DNA of 32,067 nt from an uncultured Clostridia bacterium (GCA_947167215.1 CAMVHE010000031.1:1-32067); one strand, 5' to 3'. Counted from the first letter of the stretch, positions 15,971 through 24,162 are shown. The notes: a model not told the origin generated them from the sequence alone. Numbers and translations are program-made.

Positions 15971-18832
15971 TTACGGCAGCTTTGTCACACTCTTATTCAG
16001 AAGTTTAATGGCTTCCTGAATGGCTGCCTGGTGACCACTGTCCACCTTATCGGTTCCGCTTGTCCTCGAATTCAAGAAGTGCAGGCAGAACTGACCCGGG
16101 TAATTATTGGTCGTAATATCCTGCTGTCCATGAGGCACGCCATACATGGAGCAGACAATCTTGTAAGATCCGTAGGTGAACATCATCGGGCGGCGATAAT
16201 AGTGGTCGCTGGAATTGATGTAGTTAGCATTGGAAACGCGATAGATCGCGCAGAACTTGGCGGTATCGTTTGCCGTCAGCGGCTCCGCGTCCAGATGGTT
16301 TCCTGCAGACTGCACGTGGATATTGATCGTAATTCCGGTCCGCAGGTCTGTCAGCTTTGCCTCACGGCCCCGCACAAATCCAAGCTTTGCAAACTCACCC
16401 GTGGTGCTCTTTGCACTGAACCAGTCAACTGTATAGATCGTTCCGGAGGAATCAATGGTTCCTCCCGTAGCACCGGCCACCTTGCTCTGAAGTGCTGCAA
16501 TGGTCTTGGGACCTGCAATGCCGTCTGCCGTCAGGCCGTTGTCACTCTGGAAGGACTGTACTGCGTCCACAGTTTTGCTGCCATAATGGCCGGTAACATC
16601 TCCATTATAATATTTCAGCAGCGTCAGCCATTCCTGGATGGTGGAAACCATCGCTGCAGTATCGCCATACCGATAGGAAGTCGTATCCGTATATCCGTAC
16701 TTCGAGGAATCCACATTGGTCGTCACAAACTCGCCGCTGATATAGCGGTAATCGCCGTTGTACCAGATCTTGTACCACCCGCTGTCATAATCGACATAGG
16801 TGAAGATATCCCCGCTGTTCACGCGTCCTGCAATGTCGTCCTTTGTGCTGGGGCCAGTACGGACTGCAACATTTCCAGCCTTGACTTCCAGAACACCTGA
16901 GATCTCGTAGTCTCCTCCGCCGCCTCCGGAAGAACCGCCATTGCTCGCATTAAAGTCCGAATAGGAAATGATGGTAACCAGATCGCTGCGGACATAACCC
17001 ACATAGGAGTATCCGTCTTGGTATGCCTTTACATAGTACCAGGTAACCCCGTTACGCGTCACCTGCTTGGAAATCTTCATGGTGGTGCCGATATCCAGCT
17101 GGGCTTTGCCCTGGGAAGTAGCACTGGCTTCCTTCCGCAAAACAGCCTTCTTTGATGCCCGTGCATAACTAACCAGCGTAGAAGAACCATTCACCGCGGA
17201 GTTCTTGGTACCGGAGCTGGTCGAAATGGAGGAACCTGCCTTTGCATTGATCGCAGCAATGGTCTTGCTGCCGGCAATACCGTCAATGGTAAGGCCATTG
17301 GCTTCCTGGAAGCGTTTGACCGCTTTTGCCGTCAGTGCTCCATAGTTTCCGGTGATATCGCCATAATAGTAGCCGAGCTTGGTTAGTGCCGTCTGCAGAG
17401 CGGTAACAGAAGAACCGCTGTCCCCCTGCTTGAGTGAGGTAGATGCCACACTGTAGCTGGACTTGGAACCCGTTCCGGTTTCGCTGGCCAGTCTGCTCTG
17501 AAGTGTCGGCGTAGCGGTACCGGTCTGTGAAAGACCTTTCGCCTTCTGATATTTCATCACGGCCGCCTGTGTCATGGAGCCAAAGTGTCCGGTGATGTCG
17601 CCGTAATAGTAACCCAGCGTCGTAAGATTCATCTGGAGATTACGTACAGCCGTTCCCGTGGATCCCACACTGAGTGTAGTGCCACTTGTGGAACCGGAAG
17701 AGCTGGAAGTTGTTCCCTTCGATGCATTATTAATGGCCGTCAGGGTTTTTGCACCAGCAATGCCGTCTGCCGTCAGTCCATTTCTAGCCTGGAAGGCGCG
17801 GACTGCAGCCTGTGTCTTCTCCCCATAATGACCGGTAACCTCTGCAGTGTAATATCCCAGATTCTTCAGCTTCTGCTGAAGCGTGGATACTGCAGTTCCC
17901 TCGCTGTTCAGCTGCAGCGTGGTACCTGTCGTAATGGAAACAGAACCGCTGCCTCCCTTTTTCTGTACCGCAGTGGCAATAGCACTCAGTGTCTTTGCAC
18001 CGGCTACACCATCCTGGGTCATGCCATATGCCTTCTGGAAAGACTTGACAGCCGTCTCCGTCTTTGCACCAAAGTTGCCCGTTATTTCTGCCCAGTAATA
18101 CCCGAGTGCTGTAAGGTCCTTCTGGAGCTGGGCAACTGCCGTACCGGAAGAGCCCAGTTTCAGTCCTGCAGCAGTGGAGCTGGAAGAAGTGGGAGTGGAA
18201 ATGGAATTCAGCTTGGCAATGGTTTCAGGACCTGCTACGCCGTCTGCCGTCAGATTGTAACGCTTCTGGAATTCCTTGATGGCGGCAACGGTCTTGGAAC
18301 CTGCATTGCCCGTAATCTCACCGGAATAAATGCCCATTGCCTTGAGCTTCGTCTGTACCTGTTTCATGGTCTCCACGGAAGTGGATCCGGAAATACCGGT
18401 GCCGGAAGAAGCCTTTGCAGCTGCCCGCTCCTTGGCCGTCTTGGTGCCGGCCACCTTGCTGGGAATGCTGCCGTTCTCTACCCCGAACTGGGTCTTTGCC
18501 TGAGTAGCGCTGAGCATCTTGACATAAGTCGTCTTCCCATCACTCTGGCATACCCAGCCGGAAATAATATCGCCCTCATGGGAACGATACTTCACTTCGA
18601 TAAAAGTCAGTCCGCCGCTTTCCTTTGACTGGAGTGCATAGACACACCGATCCTTGACGATGTTATCAATCGTCGCAGCGCTGGTGGATGCACTTTCACG
18701 CACGCGGATTCTGTCCTTCGTCTGACCGTAAACCTTGCTGTAACTGGCACCCAGAGCAGGCAACGCCCATAACACAGTCACAAGGCACAGGATCACGGCA
18801 AACATGATGCGTTGATGAATCCTGTTGTTCAT
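15971..18832 (-). CDS. Secreted SH3/peptidoglycan-binding-repeat protein with uncharacterised C-terminal domain
   Basis: A 953-residue exported protein. Signal peptide ~1-29 (ends ALPALGA). A bacterial SH3-like domain follows at ~35-108. Five peptidoglycan_binding_1 repeats lie at ~151-210, 223-287, 305-370, 386-450 and 466-528, each with LGYY..ITG.YG.KT and DG.AG.KT signatures. Two more SH3-like domains sit at ~555-622 and ~645-708, separated by a glycine linker, and a sixth binding repeat at ~724-785. Serine/threonine-rich linkers join the units. Residues ~798-953 form a distinct domain with conserved-looking Cys861, Cys884, His901, Cys916, His918 and His934; I do not recognise its family. 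It lacks the SHGCVRL-type motif of L,D-transpeptidases. A wall-bound hydrolase or carboxypeptidase is a guess. The ATG has GAGGGG eight bases upstream. Confidence 0.85.
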   Translation of the reverse strand: MNNRIHQRIMFAVILCLVTVLWALPALGASYSKVYGQTKDRIRVRESASTSAATIDNIVKDRCVYALQSKESGGLTFIEVKYRSHEGDIISGWVCQSDGKTTYVKMLSATQAKTQFGVENGSIPSKVAGTKTAKERAAAKASSGTGISGSTSVETMKQVQTKLKAMGIYSGEITGNAGSKTVAAIKEFQKRYNLTADGVAGPETIAKLNSISTPTSSSSTAAGLKLGSSGTAVAQLQKDLTALGYYWAEITGNFGAKTETAVKSFQKAYGMTQDGVAGAKTLSAIATAVQKKGGSGSVSITTGTTLQLNSEGTAVSTLQQKLKNLGYYTAEVTGHYGEKTQAAVRAFQARNGLTADGIAGAKTLTAINNASKGTTSSSSGSTSGTTLSVGSTGTAVRNLQMNLTTLGYYYGDITGHFGSMTQAAVMKYQKAKGLSQTGTATPTLQSRLASETGTGSKSSYSVASTSLKQGDSGSSVTALQTALTKLGYYYGDITGNYGALTAKAVKRFQEANGLTIDGIAGSKTIAAINAKAGSSISTSSGTKNSAVNGSSTLVSYARASKKAVLRKEASATSQGKAQLDIGTTMKISKQVTRNGVTWYYVKAYQDGYSYVGYVRSDLVTIISYSDFNASNGGSSGGGGGDYEISGVLEVKAGNVAVRTGPSTKDDIAGRVNSGDIFTYVDYDSGWYKIWYNGDYRYISGEFVTTNVDSSKYGYTDTTSYRYGDTAAMVSTIQEWLTLLKYYNGDVTGHYGSKTVDAVQSFQSDNGLTADGIAGPKTIAALQSKVAGATGGTIDSSGTIYTVDWFSAKSTTGEFAKLGFVRGREAKLTDLRTGITINIHVQSAGNHLDAEPLTANDTAKFCAIYRVSNANYINSSDHYYRRPMMFTYGSYKIVCSMYGVPHGQQDITTNNYPGQFCLHFLNSRTSGTDKVDSGHQAAIQEAIKLLNKSVTKLP

Positions 18833-18913
18833 AGAAATACCCCTCTCTCTTGTGATCCATTCTTTTCATAGCCAGAAAAGGACGGAATGAACCCATCTAG
18901 AAATCACGCATCA

Positions 18914-18942
18914 ATATTATTACAAAATTGTTAACTTGTCAA
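18914..18942 (-). promoter_or_regulatory. Promoter of the peptidoglycan-binding protein gene
   Basis: On the minus strand TTGACA (18937-18942), a 17-bp spacer, TAATAT (18914-18919), leaving a leader of about 75 nt. Confidence 0.85.
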
Positions 18943-18961
18943 CAGCAAATTTTAAGAAAGT

Positions 18962-19927
18962 TCATTTTTCTTTATCAGTTCGTTCATTTTCCCGTAATAT
19001 TTTGTTTTCATTTGCGGGTTTCGGCAGCTGGAGATGCTGTCTCGGTACAAAAGCGGAGAAAACCGTATCCCCTTCCCTGCTTTCCAGGCTCACCTTTCCT
19101 CCCAGATCCGTAACAATCTGATTTACGATGTACAGCCCCATGCCATGCCCCGTCCGCTTTGTGGTAAAGCCTGGTTCAAACAGTTTCCGCTGCACCTTTT
19201 CTTCCATTGCAGGCCCGTTGTTCCGTACTGAGAAAAACCAGCTGTGCTGATCCTCGCCAAGAACAAGCTCCACCGTAGGCTTCTCCCCTTCCGGCAGGTG
19301 CGCCGAGGTTGCAGCGTCCAATGCATTATCCAGCAGATTGGCAAGCACACGGCAGATTTCCCATGCCGGCATGTTGGGATCATCCCATTTTGCCGCAATG
19401 TTGACTTTCAGTTCTGCGCCACGGTGTTCCGCTTCCACAATTTTCGACTGGATCAGTGCATTCACTGCCGGAGAATCCGTCCGGAGCTTCTTGCTCACGC
19501 GATGCATGTCTCCATAGATGCTGTCTATATAACGAAGCGCCTCCTCCGATTCTTCCATTTCGATGAGGCTGTATATGACCTGAATATGATTCATGAAGTC
19601 ATGTCTCTGGGAACGCATCTCCCGCATCAGGTTTTCGAGCTGTGCATAGGAAGCATCCAGTATATGCTCCTGCCTCAGATTTTCGATGCTCTTCAGAACG
19701 GTCATCACATCGGTTGCCGCACCGGCGATCACAATCAGCAGGCAGAGTACAGAGGTTGACTTTACCAAGATGGATTCCAGTGCCAGGCCGTACATCAGTT
19801 TCATGATAATCCCCACCATGATCAGAGCGGCCAGCACTTCGAATGTATTTGCGGCAACCGCTACGGCAGCCAGCCGCTTTGCGGTATGCTCATCATATCG
19901 CTTCAGTTTCCCTACATTGAGTCGCAT
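18962..19927 (-). CDS. Orphan GHKL sensor histidine kinase (AgrC/Spo0B-like)
   Basis: A 321-residue membrane kinase. Two hydrophobic helices at ~22-46 and ~52-74 are joined by only a few residues, so there is almost no extracytoplasmic sensor. The phosphoacceptor His109 lies in RHDFMNHIQ, the N-box Asn197 in NLLDNALDA, and the G-box at 259-267 (TGHGMGLYI). This is the AgrC/CitA-like class with a Spo0B-type dimerisation helix pair. I chose the ATG at 19927, with a G-rich site (AGGGGGGG) upstream; a TTG at 19948 would add seven residues and start at the edge of a hairpin. No response regulator is in the window, so its partner is unknown. A strong hairpin lies just upstream in its leader. Confidence 0.85.
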   Translation of the reverse strand: MRLNVGKLKRYDEHTAKRLAAVAVAANTFEVLAALIMVGIIMKLMYGLALESILVKSTSVLCLLIVIAGAATDVMTVLKSIENLRQEHILDASYAQLENLMREMRSQRHDFMNHIQVIYSLIEMEESEEALRYIDSIYGDMHRVSKKLRTDSPAVNALIQSKIVEAEHRGAELKVNIAAKWDDPNMPAWEICRVLANLLDNALDAATSAHLPEGEKPTVELVLGEDQHSWFFSVRNNGPAMEEKVQRKLFEPGFTTKRTGHGMGLYIVNQIVTDLGGKVSLESREGDTVFSAFVPRQHLQLPKPANENKILRENERTDKEK

Positions 19928-19949
19928 TATGTCCCCCCCTGTAATCAAG

Positions 19950-19992
19950 AGAACGGGCGCCCCGGGGCCATTGCCCCGGAGGCACCCGTTCT
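19950..19992. other. Very stable hairpin in front of the histidine kinase gene
   Basis: AGAACGGG (19950-19957) pairs with CCCGTTCT (19985-19992), continued inward by GCC/GGC and CCGGGGC/GCCCCGG with a 4-nt loop, nearly 20 bp in all. Neither side has a clean T-tract. It may end the psuKG-nucleotidyltransferase transcript (minus strand) or regulate read-through into the kinase gene. I saw no clear promoter in 19993-20142. Confidence 0.6.
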
Positions 19993-20142
19993 TCTGTACA
20001 GTGTTCTGGTAAAGTCTTCTGTTTTTCCTGCACCGGGCTCTCCCCGGTCAGTTCATCCCGCAGCGGTATTGTTCTTCAGACTGCCGTCCTGCTCAGAATC
20101 CCTTTTCCGAATCCGGCAGGACCTTTTCTGCAGTCCTTCTGC

Positions 20143-21048
20143 TTACTCGTGCAGCGATGCAGGATATACGCCGGACTCGTGAAGCTTACGGAGGTCCGCC
20201 TGAACCGTGGGTTTGTCTTCCTTATAGGTTACGCCAAACCAGACCGCATCCGTGGTAAGCATTGGAACTGTCAGCTTGCCTTCCTTCATCATCTGGTCCA
20301 CAAAAGACGGAAGCAGGCACTCCGCCTTGATGTCTTCGGGCTTGAGGCCCTTCAGGAAGTTCTCAAAATAGGTTTCCATCTGTCCGAAGATCCATGGCGT
20401 GAATCCCCAGAAGTTCATGGAAACCGGAGCCACCGGGTTCAGAAGCACGCCGGGCTCTCCATCGGCCAGATCCCGGATCTCACCGTTGGGCATCTGCTGA
20501 ATCTTGAAGGTTTCCACCACACCGGACAGATTTCCGTTTTCCACGGAGCAGATACCGCGGGTCACGGTACCATTCTTCGATACGGTATTGCGGAGCTCAT
20601 AGCCTACGATGGTTGCCTCACCCTCTGCTTTCAGTTCCTGAAGCTTCGGGTAAATGGTGCTGAAAGCACTGGTTCCATAGTAATCGTCTGCATTGATGAC
20701 CGCGAAGGGCTGATGAATCAGATCCTTGGCCACCAGCACGGCATGAATGGTTCCGAAAGGCTTGGTGCGCTCTTCCGGAATATGATAGAAGGAAGGAACG
20801 CTAGAGAAATCCTGGAAAGCATAATCCACGCGGATTTTCTTGGACACCCGGTCTCCGCAGATTTCCGCGAGCATTTTTTCCATTCCCGGCTTGATAACAA
20901 AAACCACCTGGTCAAATCCGGCACGAATGGCGTCATAAATGGAATACTCCATCAGAATTTCGCCGTTCGGCCCCAGTCCATCCACCTGCTTGTTTCCGCC
21001 GTAGCGGGAACCCATACCGGCAGCCATGATCAGTAACGTTGCACCCAT
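20143..21048 (-). CDS. Sugar nucleotidyltransferase-family protein
   Basis: A 301-residue protein of the NTP_transferase (GT-A-like) fold. It has the nucleotide-binding signature AAGMGSRYGG at 9-18 and the metal-binding NADDYYG motif at 119-125. Relatives attach a nucleoside diphosphate or monophosphate to a sugar phosphate or similar acceptor. This roughly 300-residue subgroup is common in Clostridia, and its substrate is not established. It begins 19 bp after psuG with AGGAGGAG before the ATG, so it is probably transcribed with the pseudouridine genes. A functional link to pseudouridine breakdown is not obvious. Confidence 0.8.
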   Translation of the reverse strand: MGATLLIMAAGMGSRYGGNKQVDGLGPNGEILMEYSIYDAIRAGFDQVVFVIKPGMEKMLAEICGDRVSKKIRVDYAFQDFSSVPSFYHIPEERTKPFGTIHAVLVAKDLIHQPFAVINADDYYGTSAFSTIYPKLQELKAEGEATIVGYELRNTVSKNGTVTRGICSVENGNLSGVVETFKIQQMPNGEIRDLADGEPGVLLNPVAPVSMNFWGFTPWIFGQMETYFENFLKGLKPEDIKAECLLPSFVDQMMKEGKLTVPMLTTDAVWFGVTYKEDKPTVQADLRKLHESGVYPASLHE

Positions 21049-21067
21049 GATAATCTCCTCCTAAATA

Positions 21068-21994
21068 TTAAAGCTTCGCAAGTTCGACCGCAATCTTCGC
21101 AGCCGCCCTTGCATTATTAAAGGCCAGCTGAATATTGGTTTTCAGGCTGTCGCCGCCTGTTTCCTCCACAATGTGGGCAAGCATGAACGGGGTAATGTCC
21201 TTGCCCTTGACGCCTGCCGCATCTGCCTGTGCCAGAACTTTGTCAATCACGGCACTCATGGCATCAAAATCCATGGCATATTCTTCCGGCACCGGGTTTC
21301 CGATAAGAATGCCGCCGTTCAGACCCATTTCCCACTTTGCCTTGCAGATTTCCGCCACTTCAAGAGGCGTTGCGGCATTCACGTCCACGCCGAATCCGCT
21401 CTTGCGGCAGTAGAAAGCCGGGAAATCATCGGTACCCAGGCCAACCACCGGTACGCCCATGGTTTCGAGGTATTCGAGTGTTCTGCCAATATCCAGAATC
21501 ATCTTCGCCCCGGCACACACGACTGCCACGGAGGTATGCGCCAGTTCCTGGAGATCGGCGCTGATATCCATGGTCACCTCGCCGTGACGATGGACGCCGC
21601 CGATGCCGCCGGTGGCAAAAACCCGGATGCCTGCCATCTCTGCCAGGATCATGGTCGTTGCCACTGTGGTTGCTCCGGTCAGCTTCCTTGCTACGACGAT
21701 CGGAAGATCCCGCCGGCTCACCTTGCGGACGCCCTTCGCCTCGCACATGCGCTGCAGTTCTTCCTTCGTAAGACCTACCTTGAGCCGTCCGTCAATGACA
21801 GCCATGGTAGCAGGCACTGCCCCTTCTGCACGGATGATTTCCTCCACCCTGCCGGCAAATTCAAGGTTTTCCGGATACGGCATTCCATGGGAAAGAATGG
21901 TGCTTTCGAGGGCAACCACCGGCACTCCGCAGGCAATGGCGCTGCGAATTTCCGGAGTAATGTCGAGATATGGTTTCAAGCTTCTCAGATTCAT
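21068..21994 (-). CDS. psuG: Pseudouridine-5'-phosphate glycosidase
   Basis: A 308-residue enzyme that splits the C-C glycosidic bond of pseudouridine 5'-phosphate to uracil and ribose 5-phosphate. Family hallmarks are present: Glu30 in ALESTILSHGMPYP, Lys91, the FATGGIGGVHRH loop with Asp143 shortly after, and the Schiff-base lysine Lys164 in CAGAKMILDIG. Length is normal. Its start codon overlaps the psuK stop by 4 bp (TTATGA), giving coupled translation of the kinase and glycosidase that act in sequence. Confidence 0.95.
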   Translation of the reverse strand: MNLRSLKPYLDITPEIRSAIACGVPVVALESTILSHGMPYPENLEFAGRVEEIIRAEGAVPATMAVIDGRLKVGLTKEELQRMCEAKGVRKVSRRDLPIVVARKLTGATTVATTMILAEMAGIRVFATGGIGGVHRHGEVTMDISADLQELAHTSVAVVCAGAKMILDIGRTLEYLETMGVPVVGLGTDDFPAFYCRKSGFGVDVNAATPLEVAEICKAKWEMGLNGGILIGNPVPEEYAMDFDAMSAVIDKVLAQADAAGVKGKDITPFMLAHIVEETGGDSLKTNIQLAFNNARAAAKIAVELAKL

Positions 21995-22914
21995 AAGATA
22001 TACTCCTTTATCATGTCCTCTATGATCTGCGGGGTCATCCGCGCATTAATGGTATTCTCAGAGGCAATGGCAACGAGCCCGGCCGCCATGGCTGTCCATA
22101 CGGTTTCTTTCATGCTCATTCCCGTTTCGTCCGCATAGATGATTCCCGCCATGGCCGCATCCCCCGCTCCTGTCGCATTCACCATTCTGTCAAACGGCCT
22201 GCTGGCAGCAGTCATGGTTCCTTCCGGTCCGCAATACAGCATCCCTTTTTCGCCAAGGCTGACAAACACACGCCGGACACCGCTTTCCCTCAGGGCAGCG
22301 GCAGCCATCGTGATATGCGGAAGGGTGTCACAGGGCAGATTGGTCAGGGCTTCCAGTTCCATCCGGTTCGGCTTTACCGTATCAAATGCACCGATGCACG
22401 GAGCCAGTGCCCTCGCCCAGCTGGTAGATACCGGATCCAGATACAGCGGTACTGAAACCTTCTCTGCAAGGTATCGGACGACACAGAGCGGAAGGTTTCC
22501 ATCGCAGACAATACGGTCTGCACTTTGAATCGTATCCAGGGCACCATCAATAAAATCTTCTTTCAGGTCCCGGATCAGCTTCATATCGCTCATTGCCATG
22601 AGCATATCACCGGATTCATCCATCATGGAAACATAGGAGGTGGAACTTGCACCGGGAACAACCCGGATCGCGGAAGTATCCACCCCCGCCGTCCGGCAGC
22701 TTTCCAGGATAATCTGACCGGCGGCATCATCTCCGACAGCGGTTACCAGGGAGACCGGCAGCCCCAGCCTGGCAAGGTTTTCACAGATATTGCGGCATAC
22801 TCCTCCGGGCGACATGTGAAGTCTTCCGGGATTGGAATCCCGCATGATCAGCGGCCGTTCACTTTGGCAGTGCATATCGAGATTTGCTCCGCCAACTCCG
22901 ACTATCTTCCCCAT
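21991..22914 (-). CDS. psuK: Pseudouridine kinase, PfkB family
   Basis: A 307-residue PfkB/ribokinase-family kinase, assigned as pseudouridine kinase from its 4-bp overlap with psuG. Motifs: GGVCRNICENLARLG near 37-51 and the anion-hole/catalytic NATGAGDAAMAG with Asp252. I chose the ATG at 22914. An in-frame ATG at 22938 would leave only a few leader bases after the promoter at 22951-22979. The ribosome site for 22914 (GGGAG) is somewhat far, about 12 bases, so the start is less certain than the function. Product: pseudouridine 5'-phosphate for PsuG. Confidence 0.85.
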   Translation of the reverse strand: MGKIVGVGGANLDMHCQSERPLIMRDSNPGRLHMSPGGVCRNICENLARLGLPVSLVTAVGDDAAGQIILESCRTAGVDTSAIRVVPGASSTSYVSMMDESGDMLMAMSDMKLIRDLKEDFIDGALDTIQSADRIVCDGNLPLCVVRYLAEKVSVPLYLDPVSTSWARALAPCIGAFDTVKPNRMELEALTNLPCDTLPHITMAAAALRESGVRRVFVSLGEKGMLYCGPEGTMTAASRPFDRMVNATGAGDAAMAGIIYADETGMSMKETVWTAMAAGLVAIASENTINARMTPQIIEDMIKEYIL

Positions 22915-22950
22915 AACATCTGTCCGGCTCCCTTCCATGCAGTACCTATC

Positions 22951-22979
22951 ATTGTATTCTCTTTTTCTACGAAAATCAA
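22951..22979 (-). promoter_or_regulatory. Promoter of the psuK-psuG operon
   Basis: On the minus strand TTGATT (22974-22979), a 17-bp spacer, TACAAT (22951-22956). It stands back to back with the promoter at 23006-23034. Confidence 0.7.
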
Positions 22980-23005
22980 GCCTCAATCATTCCCGCTCAT
23001 TCCGG

Positions 23006-23034
23006 TTGCATCTGCACATCGGAGTTGTTATAAT
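23006..23034 (+). promoter_or_regulatory. Promoter of the pectinesterase-like gene
   Basis: TTGCAT (23006-23011), a 17-bp spacer, TATAAT (23029-23034), with an extended -10 TG two bases before the hexamer (TGTTATAAT). Confidence 0.85.
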
Positions 23035-23066
23035 GCATCAGAATTACATGAGGAAAGGATACATCC

Positions 23067-23843
23067 ATGTTTACAATCCGCGTTACACCCGGCGGGGAAC
23101 CCGATACGCTGGAAAAAGCCCTCGCCATGCTTCCGCCGGATGGTCCCGCGGCCATCCAGCTCACTGCGGGCGAATGGTTTGAGGCAGTCCGCATCACCCG
23201 TCCGCATACTACGATTGCCGGGCCTTCTCCGGACCATCCTTCCCAGGCTCAGCTGCTCTGGGACGATCCTTCAGTCCCCGTACTCTCCATCGGTGCCGAA
23301 GATGTCAGCCTTTCCGGGCTTACTGTCCAGAATACACTGACATCAGGCAATGGCACTGCTTGCGCAGTAATCTCCGGAGACCTTAAAGCCACTCATTGTG
23401 CTTTTCTCGGAAGCGAGGAAGTCCTTTGCATTTCCGGCCATGCCGCTTTCTCCGGCTGCCAGATTTCCGGCACGGCACATCTGCTGTCCGTCAGTGGAAT
23501 CTGCCGGGCAGAAAGCTGCACCTTTACCAGTCTGACGGAAAACCGCTTTCTCCTCTCTCTGTCCGGTCATGCACCCGAAGCGCTGCTTCGCTACTGTCGG
23601 TTCTATGCCCATGATCTTCCGGACAGAAGTGTGTCTATTGCCGACCTTTCCTCCTCCGGCGGTTCCCTTATCCTGCTGCAGAACGGGATTGACCGTCCCT
23701 ATCGCGGAGAATTCCGCTTTGCGGCGAACTCCTGCTGCTCGGTAAAACATTCCGGCAATTGGGGCCCCGGTGCCCAATGGCCGGAAGCAGAAAACCTGAT
23801 ACGACTGTCCGAAGCGGAAATACGAGAAATTGTTTCCTTATAA
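23067..23843 (+). CDS. Pectinesterase-like beta-helix protein, probably catalytically inactive
   Basis: A 258-residue protein without a signal peptide that follows the layout of carbohydrate esterase family 8 (pectin methylesterase): the VSLSGLTVQNT strand, a C-x-FLGS turn and a GT-x-x-L-L turn. Where the family has the catalytic GYQDTLY and GTVDFIFG motifs, this protein reads LGSEEVL (Glu117, Glu118) and GTAHLLS (His138). The upstream catalytic Gln seems to be Thr97, and no GRPW arginine motif is visible. It is also shorter than usual. It therefore looks like a cytoplasmic beta-helix that has lost esterase activity or gained another role. AAAGGA lies eight bases before the ATG. It is monocistronic between its own promoter and terminator. 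Confidence 0.7.
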   Translation: MFTIRVTPGGEPDTLEKALAMLPPDGPAAIQLTAGEWFEAVRITRPHTTIAGPSPDHPSQAQLLWDDPSVPVLSIGAEDVSLSGLTVQNTLTSGNGTACAVISGDLKATHCAFLGSEEVLCISGHAAFSGCQISGTAHLLSVSGICRAESCTFTSLTENRFLLSLSGHAPEALLRYCRFYAHDLPDRSVSIADLSSSGGSLILLQNGIDRPYRGEFRFAANSCCSVKHSGNWGPGAQWPEAENLIRLSEAEIREIVSL

Positions 23844-23849
23844 TATAAG

Positions 23850-23906
23850 AAGGCTGCAGGCCACAGAAAGCGCTACACTGCTTTTCGTGTCCCTGCGGCC
23901 TTTTTT
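23850..23906 (+). terminator. Terminator of the pectinesterase-like gene
   Basis: AAGGC-t-GCAGG pairs with CCTGC-g-GCCTT around a long, partly paired loop and is followed by TTTTTT (23901-23906). Confidence 0.8.
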
Positions 23907-24052
23907 GACAATCCTTTCTGTGTGATCCGGCAGATTATTTCTGTATGAAATTTCCCCAATTAAGACGGAAGCTGTGGAAAATATCCATTTTTCTTATCAT
24001 TGATTCAAAAAATCAGATTCCGACCCAAGGATTGAATTTTTTTCATTTGATA
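23907..24052. other. AT-rich intergenic region without a gene
   Basis: AT-rich spacer between the preceding terminator and the oppA promoter. It contains a short TGATT-caaaa-AATCA inverted repeat and A/T tracts that could bend DNA upstream of the promoter. No coding frame is supported. Confidence 0.6.
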
Positions 24053-24081
24053 TTGAAATATTTCTCAAACAGGAGTAAAAT
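24053..24081 (+). promoter_or_regulatory. Probable promoter of the oligopeptide transporter operon
   Basis: TTGAAA (24053-24058), a 17-bp spacer, TAAAAT (24076-24081), with an AT-rich upstream region. The leader to the oppA ATG would be about 75 nt. Confidence 0.65.
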
Positions 24082-24083
24082 AT

Positions 24084-24131
24084 ATGGGCAATTTACTCTA
24101 TCTTTTATGGTTTAACCATTTAAAGAGGTGA
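24084..24131 (+). CDS. Possible 15-codon leader peptide
   Basis: ATG at 24084 opens a 15-residue frame (MGNLLYLLWFNHLKR) closed by TGA at 24131, 31 bp before oppA. AGGAG lies eight bases upstream, but that site falls inside the proposed promoter spacer. The peptide could only be made if transcription starts further upstream. It may be chance. Confidence 0.15.
   Translation: MGNLLYLLWFNHLKR
24107..24119. promoter_or_regulatory. Palindrome in the oppA leader, candidate operator
   Basis: ATGGTT-T-AACCAT is a perfect palindrome about 20 bases past the expected transcription start. Its core TGGTTTAACCA fits TNGTTNAACNA, the same pattern as the palindrome at the GntR operon promoter (core 2746-2756). 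It would suit roadblock repression by a GntR-type protein. Confidence 0.4.
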
Positions 24132-24162
24132 GTAAAAAAAATTTAAAAGGAGGATTTCAATC

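Noticed and set aside
22915..22938. Upstream ATG at 22938 for psuK
   Set aside because: The promoter at 22951-22979 would leave only a few leader bases and no room for a ribosome site.
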